Below, in pieces: positions 28,310 to 37,916 of a DNA stretch of 64,000 nt. Source of the stretch: Actinomycetes bacterium. Lineage in GTDB: Bacteria; Actinomycetota; Thermoleophilia; Gaiellales; F1-60-MAGs149. Below the pieces are notes generated by a model. That model had not been told where the DNA came from and did not search any database. It saw only the letters and a program-made list of their open reading frames with translations. The DNA is taken from positions 85,615 to 149,614 of the forward strand of contig JANYCN010000036.1 of assembly GCA_025360225.1 (NCBI GenBank), written 5' to 3'. Positions within the stretch are counted from its first letter, which is position 1, and every line of letters begins with the position of its first letter. A program made the position numbers and the translations under genes.

Positions 28310-29412
28310 TGGCAGTCGCAACGCAAACACGGACGGTGAGCGAGATCCTCGCGCGGACGGTCGCGGGCGAACGTCTGCAGGACGACGACGCGCTCGTGCT
28401 GCTGCAGAGCCGCGACCTCGTCGCCGTTGGCCAGGCCGCGAACGAGATCCGCAACCGCAAGGCTGATCCGGACGAGGTGACGTTCATCGTCGACCGGAAC
28501 ATCAACTACACCAACGTCTGCGTCACGGACTGCGACTTCTGCGCGTTCTACCGCCTCCCGGGTGACAAGCGCGAGGGGTACGTGTTGCCGAAGCCGGTGA
28601 TCTTCAAGAAGATCGCCGAGACGCTCGCGATCGGTGGCACCGGCGTCCTGATGCAGGGCGGACACAACCCCGAGCTCGGGATCGAGTGGTACGAGGACCT
28701 GTTCCGCTCGATCCGCGAACGGTTCCCGACGCTGCACGTGCACGCGTTGTCGCCGCCGGAGATCCAGTACATCTCGCGGCGCTCGCACCTGAGCGTCCCC
28801 GCGGTCCTAACGCGGCTGCGCGACGCTGGTCTCGACACGCTGCCGGGCGGTGGCGGCGAGATCCTCGTTGACCGCGTGCGGCACATCATCGCGGCGAAGA
28901 AGACGAAGTCTGACGAGTGGCTCGGCGTGATGCGCCACGCACACCGCCTCGGCATGTCCACGTCCGCGACGATGATGTACGGACACGTCGAGACCGTCGC
29001 CGAACGCGTCGAGCACCTTCACCGGATCCGCGCGTTGCAGGACGAGGCGCCCGGCTTCCGCGCCTTCATCTCCTGGACGTTCCAGCCCGACAACACGCGC
29101 CTCGGTCAGCAGGTGACGACGACACCGACGTCGTTTGACTACCTGCTGACACAGGCCGTGACGCGGCTCTACCTGGACAACATCGACCACATCCAGTCGA
29201 GCTGGGTGACGCAGGGGATGAAGATCGGCCAGGTCGCGCTGCACTTCGGCGCCGACGACCTTGGCTCGGTGATGCTCGAGGAGAACGTCGTCTCGGCAGC
29301 GGGCACCACGTATCGCGCGAGCGTCGAGGACTTCTGTCGCACGATCCGCGCGGCGGGCAAGCGGCCGGTGCAGCGCGACACCTACTACCGGCGGGTGCGC
29401 GATGCGTTCTGA
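28309..29412 (+). CDS. mqnC: Cyclic dehypoxanthinyl futalosine synthase
   Basis: NYTNVCVTDCDFCAFYR, VLMQGGHNPELGIEWYEDLF, GLDTLPGGGGEIL, ISWTFQPDNTRLG. Confidence 0.95.
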   Translation: MAVATQTRTVSEILARTVAGERLQDDDALVLLQSRDLVAVGQAANEIRNRKADPDEVTFIVDRNINYTNVCVTDCDFCAFYRLPGDKREGYVLPKPVIFKKIAETLAIGGTGVLMQGGHNPELGIEWYEDLFRSIRERFPTLHVHALSPPEIQYISRRSHLSVPAVLTRLRDAGLDTLPGGGGEILVDRVRHIIAAKKTKSDEWLGVMRHAHRLGMSTSATMMYGHVETVAERVEHLHRIRALQDEAPGFRAFISWTFQPDNTRLGQQVTTTPTSFDYLLTQAVTRLYLDNIDHIQSSWVTQGMKIGQVALHFGADDLGSVMLEENVVSAAGTTYRASVEDFCRTIRAAGKRPVQRDTYYRRVRDAF

Positions 29413-29596
29413 TGGACACCTGCTGTACGTCTGGACGCCCCAGGGCTACCGCCTGGAGGAGCGCGACGGCGACGCGCCCCTCGTTGGCACCCTCGTCGAG
29501 ATCGGCGATGGCACGCGCTATGGCGTACAGAAGGTCGGCGCCTCGCCGTTCCCCGGCGACCGCCGCCCGTGCGCGTTCGTGAGCCGCGAGCCGTGA
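29402..29596 (+). CDS. Small protein of unknown function
   Basis: 64 aa ORF overlapping mqnC end and DedA start (translational-coupling spacing). Confidence 0.5.
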   Translation: MRSDGHLLYVWTPQGYRLEERDGDAPLVGTLVEIGDGTRYGVQKVGASPFPGDRRPCAFVSREP

Positions 29597-30213
29597 TCAG
29601 CCTCTCGATCACGGAGTCGATCGTCAACTGGGTGACGACGAACATCGCCGACTACGGCGCAGCGGCCGTGTTCGCGTTGATGGCGCTGGAGTCGGCCTGC
29701 ATCCCGATACCGTCCGAGGTGATCCAGCTGTTCGCTGGCTTCGAGGTGTCGCAGAACCACATGTACTTCGCAGTTGCTGTGCTCGCCGGTGTCGCCGGGA
29801 ACGTCGTCGGCTCGTGGATCGCCTGGGGGGTCGGGGCGCGCGGAGGCCGACCGGTAATCGAGCGGTACGGGCGGTTCGTTCACGTCACGCCAAAGCGCCT
29901 CGATCTCGCGCAGCGCTGGTTCGACCGCTACGGCAACAAGGTCGTCTTCTGGAGCCGCATGCTCCCCGTTGTACGCACCTTCATCTCGCTCCCCGCCGGC
30001 ATCGCCCGGATGCCGCTCGGTCGCTTCACGCTGTACACCGCCGCCGGCGCGCTGCCGTGGTGCACGGCGCTCACGCTGGCGGGGGTGCAGGTCGGTAAGC
30101 ACTGGCAGGAGTGGCACGACCGCCTGCGCTACCTCGACTACCTCGTCGCCGCGCTGCTGGTCGCGGGCGTCGTCGCCCTCTGGATGCGGTCCCGTCTCAC
30201 GAAGACCGCGTAG
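29593..30213 (+). CDS. DedA family membrane protein
   Basis: ALESACIPIPSEVIQLFAGF, AGNVVGSWIAWGVGARGG, FWSRMLPVVRTFISLPAGIARM. Confidence 0.93.
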   Translation: MISLSITESIVNWVTTNIADYGAAAVFALMALESACIPIPSEVIQLFAGFEVSQNHMYFAVAVLAGVAGNVVGSWIAWGVGARGGRPVIERYGRFVHVTPKRLDLAQRWFDRYGNKVVFWSRMLPVVRTFISLPAGIARMPLGRFTLYTAAGALPWCTALTLAGVQVGKHWQEWHDRLRYLDYLVAALLVAGVVALWMRSRLTKTA

Positions 30214-30370
30214 ATCTGCGGCCGACGAGCCGGTGATATCGTTGGCAGATCGCACGCAGTGACCTTTGGCTACCAGGCGATCGGGCCCGAGGCCGCGGGG
30301 GACCCGCAGACGCCCTTCGTCGAGTCGTCGGTGCCGGGCGTTCGCCTGTTGTGACCAGCGTTCGCCGTCC

Positions 30371-31078
30371 TCAGCGCTCCACGGAGGCCGCATAGCGCTC
30401 GTCGTCAAACGCGGCGAGCGAGCGGCGGGGAGCGGCGCGTGAGCTCAGCAGGTGACGAACAAGACGGCCCTTCGCGGCCTTCGCATCGTGGCCGCCGAGC
30501 GCGCCCCCGGACCGCTCCACGAGCGAGACGCGGAGCAGGTCGATCTCCGGCGATGGCGTCCAGGCGGCCCGGTGCTCGCCCGGCAAAAGGTCGACGACGA
30601 TGTGTCCAGCGACGTGCTTGGCCAGCACCTCGCTCAGCAGGTCGCGCCAGTGCCGTGCAACGAGGCCGACCGGGTCGAGGCGCGCGCCCATCTTCAGGCG
30701 GTAGTCCGGCACCGGGTCGTCGAGCGCGACGAGGCCGAGCAGACCGGAGACGATGACGACCGACTCGCGCGCCTTCCGCCGCAGGGCAGGGGAGAGGGAC
30801 GGCAACCCGACGTGGTCGTGGACGACGCCGGTGTAGCGGCGTGACGCCGGCAGCGTGGGCGCCCCCAACAGCGCACGGTTCGCCGTCCGCGCCCGCTCGA
30901 GGTGCTGACCGCCGACGCCGAGCAGCCGCTCGTCTCCGCCATCGCCCGTCCGCAACGCCTCGACGACCTCCATGCGGGCGCCTGCCAGTGGCAGGCCGAA
31001 CCGTCCGCTCGCGACGTCCCACGGCGCGCCCCGCCCACCGCTCGCCTTGCCCTCAGACGGCGGAAGGAGGATGATCAT
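30371..31078 (-). CDS. YaaA/UPF0246 (peroxide stress) family protein
   Basis: MIILLPPSEGKASGG, YTGVVHDHVGL, VVIVSGLLGLVALDDPVPDYRLKMGARL; trimmed to ATG 31078. Confidence 0.85.
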   Translation of the reverse strand: MIILLPPSEGKASGGRGAPWDVASGRFGLPLAGARMEVVEALRTGDGGDERLLGVGGQHLERARTANRALLGAPTLPASRRYTGVVHDHVGLPSLSPALRRKARESVVIVSGLLGLVALDDPVPDYRLKMGARLDPVGLVARHWRDLLSEVLAKHVAGHIVVDLLPGEHRAAWTPSPEIDLLRVSLVERSGGALGGHDAKAAKGRLVRHLLSSRAAPRRSLAAFDDERYAASVER

Positions 31079-32250
31079 CCGTTGCCGGGCGGGCCGATCA
31101 CCAGGTAGGGCGGTCGGTCGGCGAGGGAGAGAGCGACGCGGCCTTCGACGAGAGCGACGAGCTCGTTGCCGACAAGCTCGCGGCGCCATCCCGTAGCAAG
31201 GGGGACAGCACTGGGCTCGCCCATGATCACGCTCTCGAGGAACTCGTCGAGCTCGGTACGCGTCGCGACGAGCTCCGGGGCGACGCCGGCCTCGGTGCAG
31301 CGCACCTTCACGAGTGTGCCACCGAGCCCGGACGCGGCGTCGGCTCGGCGCGCGACCGCAGGCGGCGCCGGCGAGCCAGGGCTGATCGGCTCCGCCTCTT
31401 TGCCGATCTCGATCGCGGCGAGCAGGCTCGCGATGTCGGGCGCGCGGAGCCCGGTAACGCCGCGGACACGGTTCAGCGCGTCAGCCGTTCCCGGTGCGAC
31501 GCGTGCGATCTCGACGAGGGTCGGATCCTTCATCACCCAGCCAGTTGGCAGGTCGCGGCGGCGCGACTCGCGCTCGCGCCACGCGGTGACCTCCCGCAGC
31601 ACCGCCATCTGCTTCGTCGAGAGCCGTCCCCGGCGCTGCACCTTGCGGTAGGCCTCCAGCGGGTCGGGCGACGGGTCGGCGTCGTCTGGGTAGCGCCGTG
31701 CGAGCTCGTCCTCGGCCCAGCTCGTACGGCCTTGCGCCTCCAGCCGGCGGCGCAGCTCGGCCACCAGGGCCGCGAGCCAGCGGACGTCGTCGCCGGCGTA
31801 CTCGAGCTGGCTGGCGGTGAGCGGTCGACGCTTCCAGTCAGAGAACGACTCGTGGTGGTTCACCGTCACCTTCAGGCCGTCGGCGAGCAGCCGCTCGAGG
31901 CTCGCCGACGCCGTCAGCCCGACGAAGCCGGCGATCAGCTGGGTGTCGACGATCCGGTTCGGCCGAACCTCGTGGTGCAACGCGAACGCAAGGAGGTCGG
32001 CGGACGGCGCGTGCATCAGCACCTCGACGTCGGCGTCGGCGAGCAGCGCCGCGACTGGCGCGAGCGACGCACCAGCAAGCGGATCGATCAGCACGACCTC
32101 GTCGCCCACGGCGACCTGCACGAGACACAGGACGGGTGCGTAGGTCTTCTCCCAGAGAAACTCGGTGTCGATCGCGAACGTGCCGGCCTCACGAACGCGC
32201 TCCGCGAGCCGCTCGACGTCGCCGGTCTCCGTGATCAACGTGTCTGCCAC
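31075..32250 (-). CDS. rnd: Ribonuclease D-like 3'-5' exonuclease with HRDC
   Basis: TFAIDTEFLWEKTYAPVLCLVQVA, ..IVDTQLIAGFVG, YAGDDVRWLAAL. Confidence 0.93.
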   Translation of the reverse strand: MADTLITETGDVERLAERVREAGTFAIDTEFLWEKTYAPVLCLVQVAVGDEVVLIDPLAGASLAPVAALLADADVEVLMHAPSADLLAFALHHEVRPNRIVDTQLIAGFVGLTASASLERLLADGLKVTVNHHESFSDWKRRPLTASQLEYAGDDVRWLAALVAELRRRLEAQGRTSWAEDELARRYPDDADPSPDPLEAYRKVQRRGRLSTKQMAVLREVTAWRERESRRRDLPTGWVMKDPTLVEIARVAPGTADALNRVRGVTGLRAPDIASLLAAIEIGKEAEPISPGSPAPPAVARRADAASGLGGTLVKVRCTEAGVAPELVATRTELDEFLESVIMGEPSAVPLATGWRRELVGNELVALVEGRVALSLADRPPYLVIGPPGNG

Positions 32251-32263
32251 ACGGGTGAGCGTA

Positions 32264-33916
32264 CTACGCCGCAGCGCGGTCGATCGCGTCCGGCCCGCGC
32301 CGCGCCGCGCCGCGTCCGCCGCCGCCCCGGCGATCGAGCACCCGCTCGAGCGCGCCGACGACCGTCGGATCGAGCTGTGAGCCAGCCGCCTCGGCCAGCC
32401 GCCGCCGTGCCTCCGAGAGCTCCAGGGCTGGACGGTAGGGCCGGTCAGAGGTCATCACGTCCCACGTGTCGCAGCTGAAGATCACGCGGGAGAGCAGCGG
32501 GATCGTCTCGCCGCCGATCGCGTCCGGATAGCCACGCCCGTCCCATCGCTCATGCGCGGAGCGGACGGCCGTTGCGGCGGAGGCGAGGAACGGGATGCCG
32601 CGCAGGATCCGCTCGCCGATGACGGTGTGCTCCTCGATCAGGAGCCGCTCAGCCGGGGTCAACGGGCCATCGCGGTTAAGGATCGCCTCGGGGATGGCGA
32701 TCTTGCCGACGTCGTGCAGGACGGCCGCGAACTCCAGGTCGCGCAGGTCACTGGCGTCGAGACCGAGCTCGCGCCCGACGTCGACGGCGAGCCGCGCGGT
32801 CTCGCTCGCGTGCTCGTGGGTGTGCGCGTCCTTCGCCTCGAGCGCGTTTGCGAGGGCCGTCACCGTCGAGAGGTAGGCGCCTTCCACCTCCCGGTGCAAG
32901 CGGGCGCGTCGGATCACCCCGACAGCGTTTGAGGCGAGCGTCTCGAGCGAGCCGAACACCGCCGGGTCGGGTGAGTCGGCCTCAAGCAGCACGAGGATCG
33001 CACCGTACACGCCGTCTGCCTCGGCGATCGGCTCGAGGACAGCCAGCCGGCCGCGCACGTCGTGCGAGCGGGTTGGCAGGCCGAGCCGCGCGAACAGGGC
33101 GAGCGCGTCGACGAACAGCAGCGGCCGACCGGCAGCGAGCGACTCGACCGACACGAGCTCGGTGAGCCCAGCGAGCCGCACGCCCCTCAGATGACCGCCG
33201 GCCACCGCCGTCAGGTCGTCGCGTACCGGCCCGGCAGTCGCGCCGGCGATCCGAGAGCCCTCCTCGTCAGCGACGATCACCGCCGCGAACACGGCGTCGG
33301 AGACGTCTGCTGCACCCTCAGCGGTGCGCTGGAGCGCGACGCCGAGAGCGGGCGCCGATGCCGTCTCGAACGCGGCCCGTGCCAGAAGGCGCTCGCGGGC
33401 GAGGGCGCGTGCGTGCTCGCGTCGAGCCTCGTGCGCCGTGAGGACAACGGCGAGAGCCGTCCCTGCCTGCGCGAGCCGGGCTGCGTCGTCCGGGCCGAAC
33501 GGCTCGCCCTTCGTGCGGAACGCGATCAACGCGCCCAGCTCCTGGCCGCCGGCCGCGATCGGTGCAGCGGCGACCGAGATGACGCCCTGCTCGTTGACCA
33601 GCGGGTCATACACGTCTGAGACCGCGTAGTCAGGGATGAAGAGGTCGCGGCCCGCGAGCACAGCGAGCTCGATCAGCGGGTCGGCGCCGATCGGCACTTC
33701 ACCGCTCGTCGCGTGGCGCGCCTCGATCCCGAGCGTGTGGCGCAGCACCGCGTCTCGGTTGCGGCGTCGTCGCACGCAGACCCAGACGCCCTGGGCGCCC
33801 GCGAGCTCGCGCGCTGCGTCCGCCGCGGTCGGCGCGAGGTGCTCGAACTGCGGTGCGACGTCCACGAGGGCCGTGATCCGCGCGAGCGCGGCGTGATCCG
33901 AGGCGGCGGCGCGCAT
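32264..33916 (-). CDS. GAF-domain HD-GYP phosphodiesterase
   Basis: LHDVGKIAIPEAILNRDGPLTPAERLLIEEHTVIGERIL, HERWDGRGYPD; trimmed to ATG 33916. Confidence 0.92.
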   Translation of the reverse strand: MRAAASDHAALARITALVDVAPQFEHLAPTAADAARELAGAQGVWVCVRRRRNRDAVLRHTLGIEARHATSGEVPIGADPLIELAVLAGRDLFIPDYAVSDVYDPLVNEQGVISVAAAPIAAGGQELGALIAFRTKGEPFGPDDAARLAQAGTALAVVLTAHEARREHARALARERLLARAAFETASAPALGVALQRTAEGAADVSDAVFAAVIVADEEGSRIAGATAGPVRDDLTAVAGGHLRGVRLAGLTELVSVESLAAGRPLLFVDALALFARLGLPTRSHDVRGRLAVLEPIAEADGVYGAILVLLEADSPDPAVFGSLETLASNAVGVIRRARLHREVEGAYLSTVTALANALEAKDAHTHEHASETARLAVDVGRELGLDASDLRDLEFAAVLHDVGKIAIPEAILNRDGPLTPAERLLIEEHTVIGERILRGIPFLASAATAVRSAHERWDGRGYPDAIGGETIPLLSRVIFSCDTWDVMTSDRPYRPALELSEARRRLAEAAGSQLDPTVVGALERVLDRRGGGGRGAARRGPDAIDRAAA

Positions 33917-33974
33917 GGGGTACGTATCGCCCGATCGGGGGGTGAGCTTGAGGGCGGTCGGTATCCTCATCCGC

Positions 33975-35045
33975 ATGGCCGTGCCGCTGATGGACACGCG
34001 TGCCCAGTGGGACCCGCACATGGCGCGCGTTCGCGAGGCGGTCCTCGGCGTCATCGACTCGGGTCGCTACGTTCTCGGACCTGAGGTTGCCGCATTCGAG
34101 GCGGAGGCCGCTGCCGCCCTTGGGACGGCACACGGCGTTGGCGTCGCGAACGGCACCGACGCTCTCGTGATCGCGTTGCGTGCGCTCGGCGTGGTGCCGG
34201 GCGACGAGGTGATCTGCCCGTCCTACACCTTCTACGCAACCGCTGAGGCGATCGCGGCGATCGGTGCCACGCCGGTGTTTGCCGACGTCTGTGCCGACGA
34301 CCTGACGCTCGATCCGGCTGCTGTCGAGACAGCCATCACACCACGTACCAGCGCCGTTGTCGTCGTGCACCTGTTCGGACATCCAGCGCGGATGGCGGCC
34401 CTGCGCGCGCTGTGTGACCGTCACGGCCTCGCGCTCCTCGAGGACGCCGCCCAGGCGTTTGGCGCCGATGGTGTCGGGCTCGTCGGTGACGCGGCGACCT
34501 TCTCGTTCTACCCGTCGAAGAACCTGTCGACGTTCGGCGACGGCGGGCTGATCACGACGCCCCGGGCGGACGTCGCCGAGCGCTGTCGCGTGTTGCGTTT
34601 CCACGGCTCGCGCGACAAGCAGACCTTCATCGAGATCGGCTACAACTCGCGGCTCGACGAGATCCACGCAGCGATCCTCAGGATCTTCCTCGGGGCGATC
34701 GCTGGTTGGAACGGTCGGCGCGTCGAAGCTGCGGAACGGTACCGGTCGCTCGGGCTCGGAGACCACGTCGAGCTGCCGGCGCCGTCGGGCGTGTACCACC
34801 TGTACGTCGTGCGCACGACGTCGCGGGAGGCGATCGTCGAGTCGTGTCGCGCGGCCGGCGTTGGCACCGTCGTGCACTACGCCACGCCGTTGCATCGCCA
34901 GCCCGTGTTCGCGCACCTGCCGGCGCGCGAGCTGCCCGAGACGGAGCGCGCGGCGCGCACGGGGCTCGCGCTGCCGATGTTCCCGACGCTGACGGCGAGC
35001 GCGCAGGCCGCGGTCGTCGACGCTGTCGCGTCCCATCGCCGCTGA
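33975..35045 (+). CDS. DegT/DnrJ/EryC1/StrS family aminotransferase
   Basis: GVANGTDALVIALRALGVVPGDEVICPSYTFYATAEAI, DAAQAFGA, SFYPSKNLSTFGDGG. Confidence 0.95.
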   Translation: MAVPLMDTRAQWDPHMARVREAVLGVIDSGRYVLGPEVAAFEAEAAAALGTAHGVGVANGTDALVIALRALGVVPGDEVICPSYTFYATAEAIAAIGATPVFADVCADDLTLDPAAVETAITPRTSAVVVVHLFGHPARMAALRALCDRHGLALLEDAAQAFGADGVGLVGDAATFSFYPSKNLSTFGDGGLITTPRADVAERCRVLRFHGSRDKQTFIEIGYNSRLDEIHAAILRIFLGAIAGWNGRRVEAAERYRSLGLGDHVELPAPSGVYHLYVVRTTSREAIVESCRAAGVGTVVHYATPLHRQPVFAHLPARELPETERAARTGLALPMFPTLTASAQAAVVDAVASHRR

Positions 35046-36046
35046 TGCGCGTCTGGGTCGACCTGACCAACTCGCCGCACGTCGTGGTGCTCGCTCCCCT
35101 GATCGCGGCGATGCGTGCGCGCGGCGACGAGGTGCACGTCACGGCGCGAGACTTCGCCCAGACCGTCGAGCTTGCCCGTCTACACGGCCTCGATGTAGAG
35201 ATCGTCGGACACCACGGTGGTGCGACGCGGGCCGGAAAGGCGAGGGCTGCCGGTGATCGCGTCGTCGCGCTCGCACGCTGGGCGAGGCGCCGCCGGTTCG
35301 ACCGCGCGCTCGCCCACGGGTCGACCGACCAGCCGATCGTCGCGCGCGCCCTGCGCGTGCCAGCGACGACGATGTTCGACTACGAGTTCGCCACCCTCCA
35401 GCACTCGCTGAACTGTCACCTGGCCTGGCGGACGCTCGTGCCGGACGCGATCCCACCAGACCGCCTCGCGCGGTTCGGTGCGCGCGGTCGCCGCCTCGTG
35501 CGGTACCCGGGGTTGAAGGAGGAGTACGCGCTCGCCGGCTTCGTCGCGGACCCCTCCGTCGCCGCCGCCTTCGCGCCAGCCGGCGAGCTCCTTGCCGTTC
35601 TCCGTCCACCGCCTGAGCTCGCGCTCTACCACCGGTTCGAGAACTCGGTGTTCGACGACGTCCTCGCTCGGCTCTCGGCGACGGAGGGTGCAGCGACGGT
35701 CGTCCTTCCCCGGACGCGCGAGCAGGGGGAGCGCGTGCGCGCCCTCGCGCTGCCTCGTGTCACCGTTCCGACGACGGCGATCGACGGGCAGAGCCTCGTC
35801 GCCTCGGCCGACCTCGTCGTGTCGGCTGGGGGGACGATGAACCGGGAGGCGGTCGTCCTCGGCACGCCGGTCTACACGACGTTCGCCGGGCGCCTCGGCG
35901 GTGTGGACGAGAGGCTGATCGCTACCGGTCGACTCCGTCAGCTCGACTCGGCTGCTGACGTGGTGCTTGAGCGCAAGCCGGCGACTGGCGAGCAGCGGGT
36001 GCGGCGCGATCCCGCCGAGCTGGTCGCGCTCGCCCTCGACCGCTAA
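35045..36046 (+). CDS. DUF354 family protein
   Basis: MRVWVDLTNSPHVVVLAPLI, VSAGGTMNREAVVLGTPVYTTFAGRLGGVDERLI. Confidence 0.85.
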   Translation: MRVWVDLTNSPHVVVLAPLIAAMRARGDEVHVTARDFAQTVELARLHGLDVEIVGHHGGATRAGKARAAGDRVVALARWARRRRFDRALAHGSTDQPIVARALRVPATTMFDYEFATLQHSLNCHLAWRTLVPDAIPPDRLARFGARGRRLVRYPGLKEEYALAGFVADPSVAAAFAPAGELLAVLRPPPELALYHRFENSVFDDVLARLSATEGAATVVLPRTREQGERVRALALPRVTVPTTAIDGQSLVASADLVVSAGGTMNREAVVLGTPVYTTFAGRLGGVDERLIATGRLRQLDSAADVVLERKPATGEQRVRRDPAELVALALDR

Positions 36047-36051
36047 CACCG

Positions 36052-36057
36052 TATAAT
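36052..36057 (+). promoter_or_regulatory. TATAAT -10 box, leaderless spacing to ATG 36066
   Basis: exact TATAAT 8 nt before start codon. Confidence 0.55.
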
Positions 36058-36065
36058 CGTCGCTT

Positions 36066-37916
36066 ATGGGCCTGCTGAACCGCCACCGGATCGGGCACCT
36101 GCTCGCCGACGTGGCGCTGCTCGCGGTGGCGTGGTACGGCTCGTTCTTCCTGCGCCTGTTCGGCACGGATGACCCGAGCACGCAGTTCTGGCGGCACCTT
36201 CGCGACGAGGCACTGCCACGGGTGCTCGTGATCAAGGTCGTCGTGCTGGTCGGCCTCCGCGTCTACACCCGCCTCTGGCGGTACACGTCGCTGCACGACG
36301 TCGTCGCGCTCGCTCGCGCTGTCGCGGTCGCCGAGGCCGCCGCGTATCTCGTGCTCTGGCTCTCGCCGCCGGTCGCGATGCACGGGCACTCCGTCTCGAA
36401 CGGCATCGTCGGCATCGACCTGATCCTGACGGGCCTGTTGCTCGTCACTGCCCGCGCGGTCGCCCGGGCGGCGTTCGAGCACTCGGGCCCGTTCGTGCGC
36501 GGCCGTGAGGTGCTCGTGATCGGCGGCGGCTCCGCCGGGCGAATGATCGTGACCGAGATGGCGAAGCCGCGCTCGGGCTACGAGCCGATCGGGATCCTCG
36601 ACGATGACCCGGTCAAGCAGGGCATCCAGATCGCCGGCGTGAAGGTCGTCGGACGTCTTGACGACCTCGAGCGGACGATCATCAAGTCGCCGCCGGACGA
36701 GGTCGTGATCGCGATGCATCGCGCGCCCGGCGAGCGACGCCACGCGATCGTCGAGACCTGCCGTCGTCTCGGTGTTCCCGTGCGCACGCTGCCCGGACCG
36801 GAGGAGCTCCTAGAGGGTGACAACGGCCTCGGGCAGCTGCGCCAGGTGCGCGTCGAGGACGTCCTCGGGCGCCTGCCCGTGCTGCTCGATCTGTCGGAGA
36901 TCGCCGGCTACCTGACGGGTCGAACGGTGCTCGTGACCGGCGCCGGCGGGTCGATCGGCTCCGAGCTGGTGCGCCAGATCGCACGTGTTGCCCCGACGTC
37001 GCTCGTGCTCGTCGACAACGCTGAGACGAGCCTGTTCACCATCGACCGCGAGCTCGCGGCTCGCAACGTCGTCGGCGTCACGGCGCTGCTTGCCGACGTG
37101 AAGGACGTCGCGCGCATGCGGGCGATCCTCGCGACGCATCGTCCGAGCGTCGTCTTCCACGCTGCGGCCTACAAGCACGTGCCGATGACCGAGACCAACC
37201 CGGGTGAGGCGGTGCGCAACAACACCCTCGCGACGCGCGACCTGGCGCGGATCGCGCGCGAGGCGGACGTCGAGCGGTTCGTGTTGATCTCGACCGACAA
37301 GGCGGTCGACCCACAGACGATGCTCGGTGCGTCGAAGGCGCTCTGCGAGTGGGTCGTCGAGGCCGAGGCGCAGACAGGATCTGCCACGCGGTTCCTCGCC
37401 GTCCGCTTCGGCAACGTCCTCGCGTCCTCGGGCTCGGTGATCCCGATCTTCCGTGCCCAGATCGAGGCCGGCGGCCCCGTGACGGTGACCGACGAGCGGA
37501 TGACCCGCTACTTCATGACGATCCCGGAGGCGGCGCAGCTGGTGCTCGAGGCCGGCGGCGTGGGCGAGTCAGGCGAGATCTTCGTCCTCGACATGGGTGA
37601 GCCCGTCTCGATCATGGAGCTGGCACGCCACATGATCCGCCTCGCCGGCCGGGAACCCGACGTCGACATCGCGATCACCGTGATCGGCGCCCGCGCGGGT
37701 GAGAAGATCCACGAGGTGCTGTTCGAGGAGAGCGAGCTGGTCGCCGTCACGCGGCACGAGAAGCTTCGCGTCGCGCGCCGGCCGAAGATCGATGCCGCCT
37801 GGCTCGCCGACCGGCTCGCAACGATCGAGGAGCTCGTCGCGTGCGGCGACGAGGACGCGTTGCGCCAGCTCGTCTGGGACACGGTTGCCGCGCCGAGCCG
37901 TGACGTGGTGAGCTGA
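36066..37916 (+). CDS. FlaA1/CapD/EpsC family nucleoside-diphosphate-sugar epimerase/dehydratase
   Basis: N-terminal TM helices, VLVTGAGGSIGSELVRQI, HAAAYKHVPMTETNP, FGNVLASSGSVIPIF. Confidence 0.95.
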   Translation: MGLLNRHRIGHLLADVALLAVAWYGSFFLRLFGTDDPSTQFWRHLRDEALPRVLVIKVVVLVGLRVYTRLWRYTSLHDVVALARAVAVAEAAAYLVLWLSPPVAMHGHSVSNGIVGIDLILTGLLLVTARAVARAAFEHSGPFVRGREVLVIGGGSAGRMIVTEMAKPRSGYEPIGILDDDPVKQGIQIAGVKVVGRLDDLERTIIKSPPDEVVIAMHRAPGERRHAIVETCRRLGVPVRTLPGPEELLEGDNGLGQLRQVRVEDVLGRLPVLLDLSEIAGYLTGRTVLVTGAGGSIGSELVRQIARVAPTSLVLVDNAETSLFTIDRELAARNVVGVTALLADVKDVARMRAILATHRPSVVFHAAAYKHVPMTETNPGEAVRNNTLATRDLARIAREADVERFVLISTDKAVDPQTMLGASKALCEWVVEAEAQTGSATRFLAVRFGNVLASSGSVIPIFRAQIEAGGPVTVTDERMTRYFMTIPEAAQLVLEAGGVGESGEIFVLDMGEPVSIMELARHMIRLAGREPDVDIAITVIGARAGEKIHEVLFEESELVAVTRHEKLRVARRPKIDAAWLADRLATIEELVACGDEDALRQLVWDTVAAPSRDVVS

